32,252 bases of DNA from an uncultured Actinomycetes bacterium (GCA_903918025.1 CAIXCS010000038.1:1-32252), one strand, 5' to 3'. Positions 17,717 to 26,635 are shown, counted from the stretch's first letter. Program-made: numbers and translations. Notes: generated by a model from the letters alone, not told the origin.

Positions 17717-18034
17717 GTGGAGACGCTCATGAGAACGCTTGGTGAGCCGAAGCGGTGTGAGATCCTGCGCCTTGTATGGGTGGAGGAATTACCAGCGACG
17801 GAGATCGCGGACCACTTTCCTTCCGTGACTCGATCGGCGATTTCACAACACCTGGCGGTGCTTCGTTCAGTTGGTCTCGTCAATGAACGTCGTGAGGGCA
17901 CCCGTCGGCTCTACACCGCCAACCATGCAGAGTTGGCACGGCTGCGGAGTTTCCTGGACTCCTTTTGGACGTCCAGCCTTGACCGTCTTCGTGACCTTGC
18001 CGAAGCTGACCAACGAAATCAGGAGCGCGCGTGA
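17717..18034 (+). CDS. ArsR-family winged-helix transcriptional regulator
   Basis: RTLGEPKRCEILRLVWVEELPATEIADHFPSVTRSAISQHLAVLRSVGLVNERREGTRRLY. Confidence 0.92.
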   Translation: METLMRTLGEPKRCEILRLVWVEELPATEIADHFPSVTRSAISQHLAVLRSVGLVNERREGTRRLYTANHAELARLRSFLDSFWTSSLDRLRDLAEADQRNQERA

Positions 18035-18468
18035 CCACCGAAGCCGTTAAAGAGGTACTGATCCAAGCTTCTCCGCTGACGATTTTCCCCTATCTCGTGG
18101 ACGAGACGAAGCTTGTGCAATGGATGGGCACAGAGGCAAAACTCGATGCTCGATCTGGAGGAATCTTCAGTTCACTTTGCGGAGGTGTGAATCCTGCAGC
18201 GGGGCGATTCGTTGAAGTGGTGCCGAATGAACGAGTGGTTTTCACTTTTGGATGGGACCTTCCCGGCCATCCAATTCCCGCCGGTTCGAGCGAAGTCGAA
18301 ATCACCTTGATCCAACAAGGGCAAGGCACCATGGTTCGCCTTGTGCATCGTGGGTTGCCTGACGACGCCACGTCGGATCACCTTCGAGGGTGGACCTACT
18401 ACCTCGACCGGCTTACCAAGGTTGTTGCTGGTCAAGATCCAGGACCGGACCGCCCGGACCTCATGTAG
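18031..18468 (+). CDS. SRPBCC (AHSA1-like) domain protein
   Basis: IQASPLTIFPYLVDETKLVQWMGTEAKLDARSGG, VVFTFGW, GWTYYLDRL; GTGA overlap with the ArsR gene. Confidence 0.9.
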   Translation: MTTEAVKEVLIQASPLTIFPYLVDETKLVQWMGTEAKLDARSGGIFSSLCGGVNPAAGRFVEVVPNERVVFTFGWDLPGHPIPAGSSEVEITLIQQGQGTMVRLVHRGLPDDATSDHLRGWTYYLDRLTKVVAGQDPGPDRPDLM

Positions 18469-18493
18469 TGCCGAACCAAAGGAGACGTTGCTG

Positions 18494-19120
18494 ATGCAAT
18501 CAACTGAGATCTGGCGGTACATCCACGCAGAACGTGCCTCCCTCGTGACGACCTTGCGAGGACTCGAGCCGGAGCAGTGGCTGGAACCCTCATGGTGTGA
18601 GGGTTGGACGGTCAAGCAAGTGGCAGGTCACATCACTGCCGCCGCAGAGCAAACCTTCCCGAACTTCTACCTCGAACTCGCCGCCGCCGGTTTTCGCTTT
18701 GATGTCTTTGCTCGACGTGGTGCTGACAAGGTTGCAATGGTCGACGAGAGTGTCTTAATTGACCGACTTGCCGCACGAACGACGACGACCAACCACCCCC
18801 CGGCTCCGGTGCTTGCCATGCTTGGAGAGATTGTCGTACATGGTCAAGACATCCGGCGCCCCCTTGGTCTGACCCACCGGTCACCTGAAGCGGCACTCAT
18901 TGCGGTTGCTGAAGGTTGGAAGAAGTCCAATCTGCTCATTGGGTCGAAGCGTCGCATTACCGGCCTCTCGTTGCAGGCCACTGATTCTTCCTGGTCGTAT
19001 GGGACTGGCCCCAAGGTTGAAGGACCACTTCAAGACCTTGTTCTCGCCATGACCGGCCGCAAGGGAGCTCTTGTCGGTCTCACTGGTCCAGGCGTTGAAA
19101 TCCTTACGTCCCGGCCGTAG
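18494..19120 (+). CDS. Maleylpyruvate isomerase-family (DinB-like, mycothiol-dependent) protein
   Basis: LRGLEPEQWLEPSWCEGWTVKQVAGHITAAAEQ and MLGEIVVHGQDIRRPLG. Confidence 0.85.
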   Translation: MQSTEIWRYIHAERASLVTTLRGLEPEQWLEPSWCEGWTVKQVAGHITAAAEQTFPNFYLELAAAGFRFDVFARRGADKVAMVDESVLIDRLAARTTTTNHPPAPVLAMLGEIVVHGQDIRRPLGLTHRSPEAALIAVAEGWKKSNLLIGSKRRITGLSLQATDSSWSYGTGPKVEGPLQDLVLAMTGRKGALVGLTGPGVEILTSRP

Positions 19121-19196
19121 TGGGTGAGGCGGGACTTGTTCTTCTCGCCGAAGCACGCACCTCGTGACGTCGGTCACTCCGGGTCCTTACCCCCCC

Positions 19197-19233
19197 TTGA
19201 TTTGGATAAATTCGTAAGTTAGAATCATTCCAA
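19197..19233 (+). promoter_or_regulatory. Promoter of fur-family gene with overlapping Fur/PerR-type box
   Basis: TTGATT (19197-19202), 17 bp, TAGAAT (19220-19225); TTAGAAT-C-ATTCCAA at 19219-19233, 7-1-7 inverted repeat with one mismatch. Confidence 0.6.
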
Positions 19234-19676
19234 TGAATGAATCTCCTTCGGTCAGCCCAGGCGTCCTTCAAGAAGTTGGCCTTCGCGTCACTCCGCAACG
19301 CTTGGCCGTTCTTGGCGTTCTGCGGCAAGGTCGCGTCCACTTGACCGCCGATGAGGTATTCCACGCAGCGAGAGAGCAACTCGGTTCGGTGTCGGTTCAA
19401 GCGGTCTACGACGCGCTCGGAACCCTTTGTGAGCACGGTTTGGCCCGTCGAATTGAGCCAGCGAAGAGGACCGCACTCTATGAGGCTCGAGTAGCCGACA
19501 ATCATCACCATTTCGTTTGCAGGTCCTGCGGAACGGTTGTCGACGTTGACTGTGCGGTCGGCGTCGCTCCATGTCTTGAGGCGTCGTCAACTCACGGGTT
19601 CACGATTGACGAAGCTGAAGTCACCTTCTGGGGCCAGTGTCCAACCTGTCAAGAAGACACTGCTCAACGTCACTAA
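19233..19676 (+). CDS. Fur-family (Fur/PerR/FurA-like) metalloregulator
   Basis: LRVTPQRLAVLGVLRQGRVHLTADEVF, YDALGTLCEHGLARRI, DNHHHFVCRSCGTVVDVDC, CPTC. Confidence 0.95.
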   Translation: MNESPSVSPGVLQEVGLRVTPQRLAVLGVLRQGRVHLTADEVFHAAREQLGSVSVQAVYDALGTLCEHGLARRIEPAKRTALYEARVADNHHHFVCRSCGTVVDVDCAVGVAPCLEASSTHGFTIDEAEVTFWGQCPTCQEDTAQRH

Positions 19677-19742
19677 TGACTGATCTCGAATTGTTCGACC
19701 ACCTCACGAAGTACGAACACCACAACGAAAAAGGAGCAACAA

Positions 19743-20297
19743 ATGGCGAGTGAATGGGGACCCCTCGAGGGACTAATTGGCGAGTGGGAAAGTGACAAGG
19801 GCGGCCTTGACACCGCGTTCTCGCATGCAGAAGGCAAGGTACTCGGCACGCCGTACAATGAGAAGGTGACCTTCAAGCCTTTCGGTCCGGTCGACAATGG
19901 TGACCAACACCTCTTCGGTCTTGACTACAAGACCGCGATGTGGCGGAATGACGAAGAGAACCCGTTTCACACCGAAGTTGGTTACTGGCTCTACGACGGC
20001 GCAACCGGAGAAGTGCTTCGTGGATTCGTAGTTCCTCGCGGCATTACGGTCCTGGCCGGTGGCAAGGCGTCAGCTGACGCCACAGAGTTCACCCTTCGGG
20101 CAGAGAAGGGTGCGCCGCTCTACACGATTGGGGAAAACTCCTATCTCGAGAAGAACGCCAGCACGCTTTCGTATGAAGTGACGATCACCATTGGTGATGG
20201 CACCTGGTCCTACAAGGAGGACACGGTGCTCAAGATGAAGGAGTTCAACGAGCCCTTCCATCACACCGACGGCAACACCCTCAGCAAGGCCAAGTAG
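19743..20297 (+). CDS. FABP-like/nitrobindin-like (heme-binding beta-barrel) domain protein
   Basis: LIGEWESDKG, NPFHTEVGYWLYDGATGEVLRGFVVPRGITVLAGG, C-terminal FNEPFHHTDGNTL; upstream AAAGGAG. Confidence 0.75.
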   Translation: MASEWGPLEGLIGEWESDKGGLDTAFSHAEGKVLGTPYNEKVTFKPFGPVDNGDQHLFGLDYKTAMWRNDEENPFHTEVGYWLYDGATGEVLRGFVVPRGITVLAGGKASADATEFTLRAEKGAPLYTIGENSYLEKNASTLSYEVTITIGDGTWSYKEDTVLKMKEFNEPFHHTDGNTLSKAK

Positions 20298-20311
20298 TTC
20301 GCAGGTGCAGT

Positions 20312-20355
20312 GAAGCCCCCGATTCGCGCGCCGTGCCGCGTGAATCGGGGGCTTC
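20312..20355. terminator. Intrinsic-terminator-like hairpin
   Basis: GAAGCCCCCGATTC ... GAATCGGGGGCTTC, perfect 14 bp arms, 16 nt loop that can pair internally. Confidence 0.75.
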
Positions 20356-20433
20356 TTCGCGCCACATCGAACGTTAACGAGTGAACGCAGACATCCAACG
20401 GAGGAGCGAACGAAGAGGTTCTTGGTCGCGGTG

Positions 20434-20721
20434 TCAGAGCGAGACCGTGAGGGTGATGGCCACCACATCGTCAAGGGCGATGGTCTCGGCTTCACGCACT
20501 GAGTTCTTCAACGGCAGGAGATACGCACCGTTTTTCGGAAACAACGACGTGGTCCAAGTGGTTGTGCCTACCACTGCTGTGACGGGAATCATCCCCCAGC
20601 CATAGGTCACTGAACGTGCAATTTCGCGAAGCGTCTCACTCTCTTCATCGGGCACGGTCACGAAGTGAAAGGGCGAAGGGCCACGCCAATGCCAAACAGT
20701 TCCAGAGAAGAACAGTTCCAT
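20434..20721 (-). CDS. DUF1905 domain-containing protein
   Basis: MELFFSGTVWHWRGPSPFHFVTVPDEESETL...YGWGMIPVTAVVGTTTWTTSLFPKNGAYLLPLKNSVREAE. Confidence 0.88.
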   Translation of the reverse strand: MELFFSGTVWHWRGPSPFHFVTVPDEESETLREIARSVTYGWGMIPVTAVVGTTTWTTSLFPKNGAYLLPLKNSVREAETIALDDVVAITLTVSL

Positions 20722-20937
20722 GCATTCAGCGTATCGAGTGGTACTTGGTGCTCCTTTGGATGGAGCGGCACTTCGCTCGAGGTCAAGCACACACAACGGC
20801 TCATTGCTCGACTTGTTCCAGCACGAGAACTCGAGGGTGCCCTACGATCGCAACGAACGGGGGAACCATGCATGGTCGTCGACCGCTTTTCGCCTTGACG
20901 GACCAACGCCACCGTGAACTTCGTCGGTCTTCGTTGA

Positions 20938-21834
20938 GTGACCAGTGGTTGGTTGAGCGCACTGCGAAACCAAAGGCGCAACGTGCCATCTGACACGTTG
21001 TCTCCCCCTGCGTTCACCCAGCGCGTCGTCGGCTTTGCACGAGCAACGCACTTCGGACCGACACTCGTGGTCACCGCTGTCACGACAGCCCTTGCGATAG
21101 CGGCTGGAAGGGGAGTGGGATCAGTTTGGGTCTTCGCAGCCGTTCTTGCCGGGCAGTGTGCGGTTGGTTGGTCGAACGATGCAATTGATGCCGATCGAGA
21201 TCAGAAGGTTCGGCGAAGGAGCAAGCCCGTCGTCGCTGGTTTGGTGACTCAACGAGAACTGGTAATTGCTGCGGTTACCGCCTTTGCCTGCTCAATTCCA
21301 CTGTCCTTTGCTTCGGGTTGGCGCGCCGCACTCGTCCATCTCCTCGCCATCTGTTCCGCCATTTGTTACAACCTTTGGCTGAAGTCGACCTGGGTGAGTT
21401 GGCTTCCCTATGCGCTCTCCTTCGGACTGCTTCCTGCTTTTGTCACCCTTGGGCTTCCCTCACGACAGTGGCCGCAACCCCTCGTCATGGTCGCCACAGC
21501 GTTGCTTGGGGTCGGTGCGCATATGGTCAATGCGGCCGCCGATCTTGACGACGATGCTGCAACGGGCATCAAAGGGTTGCCACAGCGACTCGGAGCCCGA
21601 AGAGCACTCGAACTCGGCTCGTTCCTTCTCCTGGCTGCAGCAGTACTGGTCGGCCTTCACTCGAAACGTCATGGCATTGCTTTCGGACTCGTCGGCATGG
21701 TTGCGTTGATAGATCTCGGTGTGGTCGTGGCGGGCGCTACAAAGCGACCAAGGCTGGCATGGAATCTCGCCATGACGGGGGCCGCAGGCTGCCTTGCGGT
21801 GTTCGTGGCAGGTGGTGGAGGCCTGGTGCAGTGA
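20938..21834 (+). CDS. UbiA-family prenyltransferase-like membrane protein
   Basis: First Asp motif NDAIDADRD, second NAAADLDDDAATG, multiple TM segments; start could be GTG 20983. Confidence 0.88.
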   Translation: MTSGWLSALRNQRRNVPSDTLSPPAFTQRVVGFARATHFGPTLVVTAVTTALAIAAGRGVGSVWVFAAVLAGQCAVGWSNDAIDADRDQKVRRRSKPVVAGLVTQRELVIAAVTAFACSIPLSFASGWRAALVHLLAICSAICYNLWLKSTWVSWLPYALSFGLLPAFVTLGLPSRQWPQPLVMVATALLGVGAHMVNAAADLDDDAATGIKGLPQRLGARRALELGSFLLLAAAVLVGLHSKRHGIAFGLVGMVALIDLGVVVAGATKRPRLAWNLAMTGAAGCLAVFVAGGGGLVQ

Positions 21835-21907
21835 GTGGCATCTTCGCCACGGTCAAAGTCGACCTTGTGCCTGGGGGTTTGCCAGCCATGAGCAATACCA
21901 TTCAGTG

Positions 21908-22390
21908 ATGGATCTCAAAATGTTGAAGCCATCGACCTTTGCCTCGGCGACCACCGACGCGCCATTGGAGAAGGTTTGGCTTGTAGCGGCAAATCCGCTC
22001 CTGCTGCCAAGTTTTTCGCCTGAGTTGCAGGTCATCCGACTCCTTGGTGGTGATCGGGTTCAACTCGGAAGCCAGTTTGAAGGGGACCAGTTGCGAGGAG
22101 AACGAACGTGGACGACCACATCTACCGTGACCAAGTTTGAGGAGGCCCGGGTTTTTGAGTGGACCGTTGGTGACCTCGAGGCTCCAGTGTCGCGTTGGAG
22201 TTTTCTCCTTGATGCTCACCCGGGCGGATGCACCTTGACGCAGAAGGTTGTGTTGTTGGGAGGACCGTCGCCGCTCAGTACGTTGATTCAAGAGCACCCA
22301 CAAGAGGCCGAGAGTGTCATTCGCGAACGATTGGATCTCTTGCGGGAGCGAATGGCGGTGACCATTCACGGGTTGCTTCAACTGGCGTAA
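21908..22390 (+). CDS. SRPBCC (polyketide cyclase-like) family protein
   Basis: FASATTDAPLEKVWLVAANPLLLPSFSPELQVIR...GSQFEGDQLRGERTWTTTSTVTKFEEARVFEWTVG. Confidence 0.82.
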   Translation: MDLKMLKPSTFASATTDAPLEKVWLVAANPLLLPSFSPELQVIRLLGGDRVQLGSQFEGDQLRGERTWTTTSTVTKFEEARVFEWTVGDLEAPVSRWSFLLDAHPGGCTLTQKVVLLGGPSPLSTLIQEHPQEAESVIRERLDLLRERMAVTIHGLLQLA

Positions 22391-22443
22391 CGCTCGCTCT
22401 GGAATCGTAAAGTTCTCAGGGTCGGTGAAGTTCTCCGAAGAAC

Positions 22444-23361
22444 TCAGTGATGGTGTCCCAGTGGAGGTTCACTTGACCCCCAAAGTTGGGCATCAATCGT
22501 TGCCGCATCGTTCGTACACGGTTCGCACTCGAGTTCGAGGGTTGCGTGAGCGATCCGGAAGGGGCCGGCAATCGCTTGGCGCACGTGCTCGGCGGTGACC
22601 TGTGCCTGTTCCAAGGTCGGATGACCAGTGAGTACGAGGTGAGCAGAGAGTGCTCGAACTTCTGACGACAGGCTCCAGACATGAAGATCGTGCATGGAGT
22701 CGACGCCATCAACTGCCTCGACGGTCTCGCTCAGATGAGGAAGGTCGAGATCTCGAGGGGTTGACTCGAGCAATACCTCAATGCTGTGACCGACAAGCTT
22801 TGCTGCTTGAAACGCGATGAGGATTGCGATCGCGAGGGCAGCTGCTGGATCGAGCCACAAGCAGCCACCGGTCAGCAACACCATAAGCCCGGCGATTGCG
22901 ACGCCGAGCGAAGCCGCCGCATCGCCTGCCATGTGCAAGAAGGCCGCTCGAAGATTGAGATCATGCCCTCGTTCTCGAAGGAGGAGCGCGGCTAAGCCAT
23001 TTCCGAGAAAAGCGACCACCGCGACGACGACCACGGTGCTCGCGTGAATGTGACTTGGATGGACGAGATGGCGAATGGCTTCGTAGACGATGACCACCGT
23101 TGCGAGAAGAATCGCTGCGGCATTCGCCAACGCCGCGAGAATTGTTGCTCGGTGATAGCCGAAGGATCGACTCTCGGTCGGCGGTTTTGCCGACCAAGCA
23201 GCCGCAATGATCGCAAGAATGAGGGCCGCAACATCAACGAGGTTGTGTCCAGCATCGGCCAAAAGTCCGACTGAACCAGCGAAGAGTCCTGCAACTACCT
23301 GACCAACCATGATGGCGACATTGAGTCCGAGAGCAATGGAGAGTCGGCGAGACTTTGTCAC
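22444..23361 (-). CDS. Cation diffusion facilitator (CDF/CzcD-like) metal efflux protein
   Basis: GSVGLLADAGHNLVDVAALILA, SFGYHRATILAALANA, HMAGDAAASLGVAIAG, DLHVWSLSSEVRALSAHLVL. Confidence 0.95.
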   Translation of the reverse strand: MTKSRRLSIALGLNVAIMVGQVVAGLFAGSVGLLADAGHNLVDVAALILAIIAAAWSAKPPTESRSFGYHRATILAALANAAAILLATVVIVYEAIRHLVHPSHIHASTVVVVAVVAFLGNGLAALLLRERGHDLNLRAAFLHMAGDAAASLGVAIAGLMVLLTGGCLWLDPAAALAIAILIAFQAAKLVGHSIEVLLESTPRDLDLPHLSETVEAVDGVDSMHDLHVWSLSSEVRALSAHLVLTGHPTLEQAQVTAEHVRQAIAGPFRIAHATLELECEPCTNDAATIDAQLWGSSEPPLGHHH

Positions 23362-23542
23362 GTGATTGCTCGTTCTCGAACAGAATGCTTGCCGTTCATG
23401 ACCTCATCCTCGCACGGCGTCAAGTCGCATTCTCGTTCGAAGTACTGAAGAAGGCTCGAGGGAGGTGTTGCTCCACCTCAACCGTGGGCACCGACTCCGC
23501 CATCCCCTAAGTTTGGAGGTGTTCGACAACCCTGGAGGTCCT

Positions 23543-24607
23543 GTGCGCTCCCCTAAAGACTTCTTCCGCCCACTTGCTGTTGGTGCACCACTTCCTCAGC
23601 GTGAGGCGCCTTTTCGACCTTCCCGGATGATCCATTTCTTTCCGGCGTCCAACCCCAAGATGGTCGCGAAATTGCCGGACTTGGCAACCAAGGTCGATGT
23701 GCTGTTGGCCAATCTCGAAGATGGGGTGCCGGCTACGGAGAAAGAAGCTGCACGCCAGGGACTCGTCAACGTCGGCAAGACCGTTGACTTCGGGACGGCG
23801 CAGTTTTGGACCCGCGTGAACTCCCTCGACTCACCATGGGGTCTCGATGATCTCGTCACGGCGGTCACCGAAGTCGGTCACGTGCTTGACGTCATCATGA
23901 TTCCGAAGGTTGAGGGGGCTGAAGACATTCATTACGTGGATCGCCTGCTCGCACAACTCGAGGCGAAGGCTGGTCTCACTCGGCCTATTGGGGTCCATGC
24001 AATCTTGGAGACCGCTCGAGGCGTGGTCAATGTTGAGGAGATCTGTGGGGCTTCGCCTCGCATGCAAGGGCTCTCACTTGGACCTGCTGACTTGGCGGCG
24101 AATCGACGGATGAAGACCACCCGAGTTGGGGGAGGGCACCCTGACTATCTTGTTCGTCAAGATCCCATCGATGGCGATATCAACGGACCCCGAGCGGTCT
24201 TCCAGCAGGACCTTTGGCACTACACGATCGCTCGAATGGTGGATGCGTGCCAAGCAAATGGCATTTCTGCCTACTACGGACCATTTGGTGACATTGCTGA
24301 TGTCGTTGCGTGTGAAGACCAGTTCCGCAACGCGTACTTGCTTGGTTGCGTTGGTGCCTGGTCACTCCACCCGGCCCAGATTGACATTGCACGCAAGGTG
24401 TTCTCGCCGAGTGTCGCCGATGTCCGCCATGCACGACGCGTGATCGCCGCCATGGGAGATGGAACTGGCGCCGTCATGCTTGACGGCAAAATGGAAGACG
24501 ATGCCTCGGTGAAACAATGTCGAGTCATGGTGGAACTCGCCGAGGATCTTGCCGCTAGAGATCCAGAACTCGCCGCCCTCTACGCAACCATCAACTTGGA
24601 GAACTGA
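23543..24607 (+). CDS. HpcH/HpaI aldolase family: L-malyl-CoA/beta-methylmalyl-CoA lyase-like (Mcl1-type)
   Basis: [117 protein letters not shown] 23543 with upstream GGAGG. Confidence 0.88.
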   Translation: MRSPKDFFRPLAVGAPLPQREAPFRPSRMIHFFPASNPKMVAKLPDLATKVDVLLANLEDGVPATEKEAARQGLVNVGKTVDFGTAQFWTRVNSLDSPWGLDDLVTAVTEVGHVLDVIMIPKVEGAEDIHYVDRLLAQLEAKAGLTRPIGVHAILETARGVVNVEEICGASPRMQGLSLGPADLAANRRMKTTRVGGGHPDYLVRQDPIDGDINGPRAVFQQDLWHYTIARMVDACQANGISAYYGPFGDIADVVACEDQFRNAYLLGCVGAWSLHPAQIDIARKVFSPSVADVRHARRVIAAMGDGTGAVMLDGKMEDDASVKQCRVMVELAEDLAARDPELAALYATINLEN

Positions 24608-24608
24608 G

Positions 24609-25487
24609 ATGACCTCATTTGCTTTGCGTCCTCGCCGCAGCGTCCTCTACATGCCTGCCGCCAATGAGCGTGCGCTCGAGAAGGCCAAGGCGATCCCAGC
24701 CGACGCCCTGATTTTTGACCTCGAAGACGCCGTGGCGCCAGATGCAAAGGTTGAGGCACGTGAGCGAGCCTGCGCAATGTTTGTTGGTGGCGGCTACGGC
24801 TCTCGTGAGATCACGATTCGGGCTAATGGCATTGGCACGATGTGGCATGAGGATGACGTGGCGGCAATTGCACAAGCTGGACCTGACGGCATTGTGGTCC
24901 CGAAGATCAATTCCGCCGCAGATGTGCACGCGATCGAGGCTGCATTGGAGCGACACGGTGCACCTGACCGGACTCGCATTTGGGCGATGCTCGAGACACC
25001 AATCGCGATGCTGCATGCAGAGGAAATCTGCATGGCGTCAGAACGGCTCGGCGTCTTGGTGCTCGGGACCAACGATCTTTCGAAGGAACTGCATGCAAAG
25101 AGGGTTGCGTCGAGAGCACCGCTCCTTGGTGGGCTGTACTTGAGTCTCTTGGCGGCACGCGCTGCCGACAAGATCATCCTTGATGGCGTCTTCAACGACA
25201 TTAAGGATGAGTCTGGCTTCCTGGCAGAGTGCCAGCAAGGCCGTGACCTTGGCTTTGACGGCAAGACGTTGATTCATCCGAGTCAGGTTGAAGGTTGCAA
25301 TGACCTCTTCTCGCCTGAACCGGAAGAGGTCGACTTAGCAGTTCGGATCATTGCGGCCTTTGAAGAGGCGGAGCGCGAAGGACGTGGCGTCGTGACCGTC
25401 GACGGGCGGATGATTGAGAATCTTCATGTTGACGAGGCTCGGCGTGTGTTGGCTATTGATGAGGCCATCGTCACCGCTCGTTCATAA
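24609..25487 (+). CDS. HpcH/HpaI aldolase/CitE family protein ((3S)-malyl-CoA thioesterase Mcl2-like or CitE-like)
   Basis: RRSVLYMPAANERALEKAKAIPADALIFDLEDAVAPDAK, IVVPKINS, AMLETPIAMLHAEEI, VLGTNDLSKEL, GKTLIHPSQVE. Confidence 0.85.
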   Translation: MTSFALRPRRSVLYMPAANERALEKAKAIPADALIFDLEDAVAPDAKVEARERACAMFVGGGYGSREITIRANGIGTMWHEDDVAAIAQAGPDGIVVPKINSAADVHAIEAALERHGAPDRTRIWAMLETPIAMLHAEEICMASERLGVLVLGTNDLSKELHAKRVASRAPLLGGLYLSLLAARAADKIILDGVFNDIKDESGFLAECQQGRDLGFDGKTLIHPSQVEGCNDLFSPEPEEVDLAVRIIAAFEEAEREGRGVVTVDGRMIENLHVDEARRVLAIDEAIVTARS

Positions 25488-25545
25488 GTTGAGCCGTTGG
25501 CGAAGAACGAGGTCTCGTTCCTGAGTCTCGTGGTGTCGTCTTGCC

Positions 25546-26439
25546 GTGAACTCAGTCGATCCATTGGCCCGCAACTACGCTTCGTCCGTGCAACTGACTC
25601 CTCGATATTCCGGTCAACCTCTGATCGCAATTGACGGCGATCCTTCGGATCAACTCGCCCCCTTCATCGGTCAACGCCGCCGCCTCCAACAGTCGCTCGG
25701 TTCGTTGAGTCCAAGTGATTGGGCCACGGAAAGTCGATGTGATGGCTGGAGCGTCAAGGACGTTGTCGCCCATTTGGCATCGGTCAATGAGTTTTGGATG
25801 CTCTCGATCAGTAGTGGTGCGAGCGGCGAGCCCACCAAGTGGCTCGCGTCGTTTGATCCTGCAGCAACACCGGAACAAATGGTTGAACGAACACGAGCAA
25901 CCGAGGCAAGCCAAGTGCTGGAACAGTTCTCCGACACCAATGCCCGGCTCGCTGTACTGCTTGAGGGACTTGATGAGTCACAGTGGTCACTGTTGGCTGA
26001 GGCACCTCCGGGCCACCTTCCCATTCGTCTCGTCGCCAGTCACGGTCTTTGGGATGGATGGATTCATGAACGTGACGTGTTGCTTCCTCTCGGCATGGAG
26101 CCCCAAGTGGTCGCCGATGAAGTTGCGGCAAGTCTTCGCTATGTCGTCGGGCTCATCGGTGGATTTTCAGTTCTAACCGGCACTGCTGAGTCCCGCTCAC
26201 TCGAAGTCGCTGCGACGAATCCAGAGGTTCTGTTTGCTTTGGAATTGAGCGAGACCACCGCACAGGTGCGTTCACTCTCAGGCCCTTCTGGGACACAGAG
26301 GCTCGAGGGAGATGCAGTCTCGCTTCTCGAAACCCTGAGCTTTCGAGCACCGTTTCCTCGAGGTGTCCCGTCCGAGTGGATCGACCTCTCGCAGAGTCTT
26401 GCTCAAGTCTTCGACACCACACTTCGCACCGAGGAATAG
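25546..26439 (+). CDS. Maleylpyruvate isomerase-family (DinB-like) protein
   Basis: SLSPSDWATESRCDGWSVKDVVAHLASVNEFW and LVASHGLWDGWIHERDVLLPLG; GTG 25588 is an alternative start. Confidence 0.82.
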   Translation: MNSVDPLARNYASSVQLTPRYSGQPLIAIDGDPSDQLAPFIGQRRRLQQSLGSLSPSDWATESRCDGWSVKDVVAHLASVNEFWMLSISSGASGEPTKWLASFDPAATPEQMVERTRATEASQVLEQFSDTNARLAVLLEGLDESQWSLLAEAPPGHLPIRLVASHGLWDGWIHERDVLLPLGMEPQVVADEVAASLRYVVGLIGGFSVLTGTAESRSLEVAATNPEVLFALELSETTAQVRSLSGPSGTQRLEGDAVSLLETLSFRAPFPRGVPSEWIDLSQSLAQVFDTTLRTEE

Positions 26440-26517
26440 ACGCAGAGCCAACGAGTTGCGACATGGGGACTTCTCAGTCTTGACGCGGGTCTGACCGTCT
26501 TTGGTTCGTTGTCCCTC

Positions 26518-26635
26518 TAGAATGGTGCTGTTGCTCCATTTCCGGGGCAACCCCGTTGTGATCCTTCAGACCCAGTTCCTTTTGGACGGCGTCGTTGGTT
26601 CCTGCTCAGCGGAACCAATCAAGGAGTCCAACTAC
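26518..26635 (+). promoter_or_regulatory. Putative -10 and structured 5' leader of the DEAD-box helicase gene
   Basis: TAGAAT at 26518-26523; hairpins CGGGG-CAA-CCCCG (26543-26555) and TTGGTTCC-TGCTCAGC-GGAACCAA (26595-26618), then AAGGAG (26621-26626). Confidence 0.5.

Noticed and set aside
20616-20993. Plus-strand ORF (125 aa) overlapping the DUF1905 gene
   Set aside because: Antisense to the start of DUF1905 and partly in the intergenic region; translation has no family-like motifs.
22429-22444. Small hairpin AGTTCT-CCGA-AGAACT at the CDF gene 3' end
   Set aside because: Stem only 6 bp and no U tract; could be a weak terminator between convergent genes but not strong enough to call.
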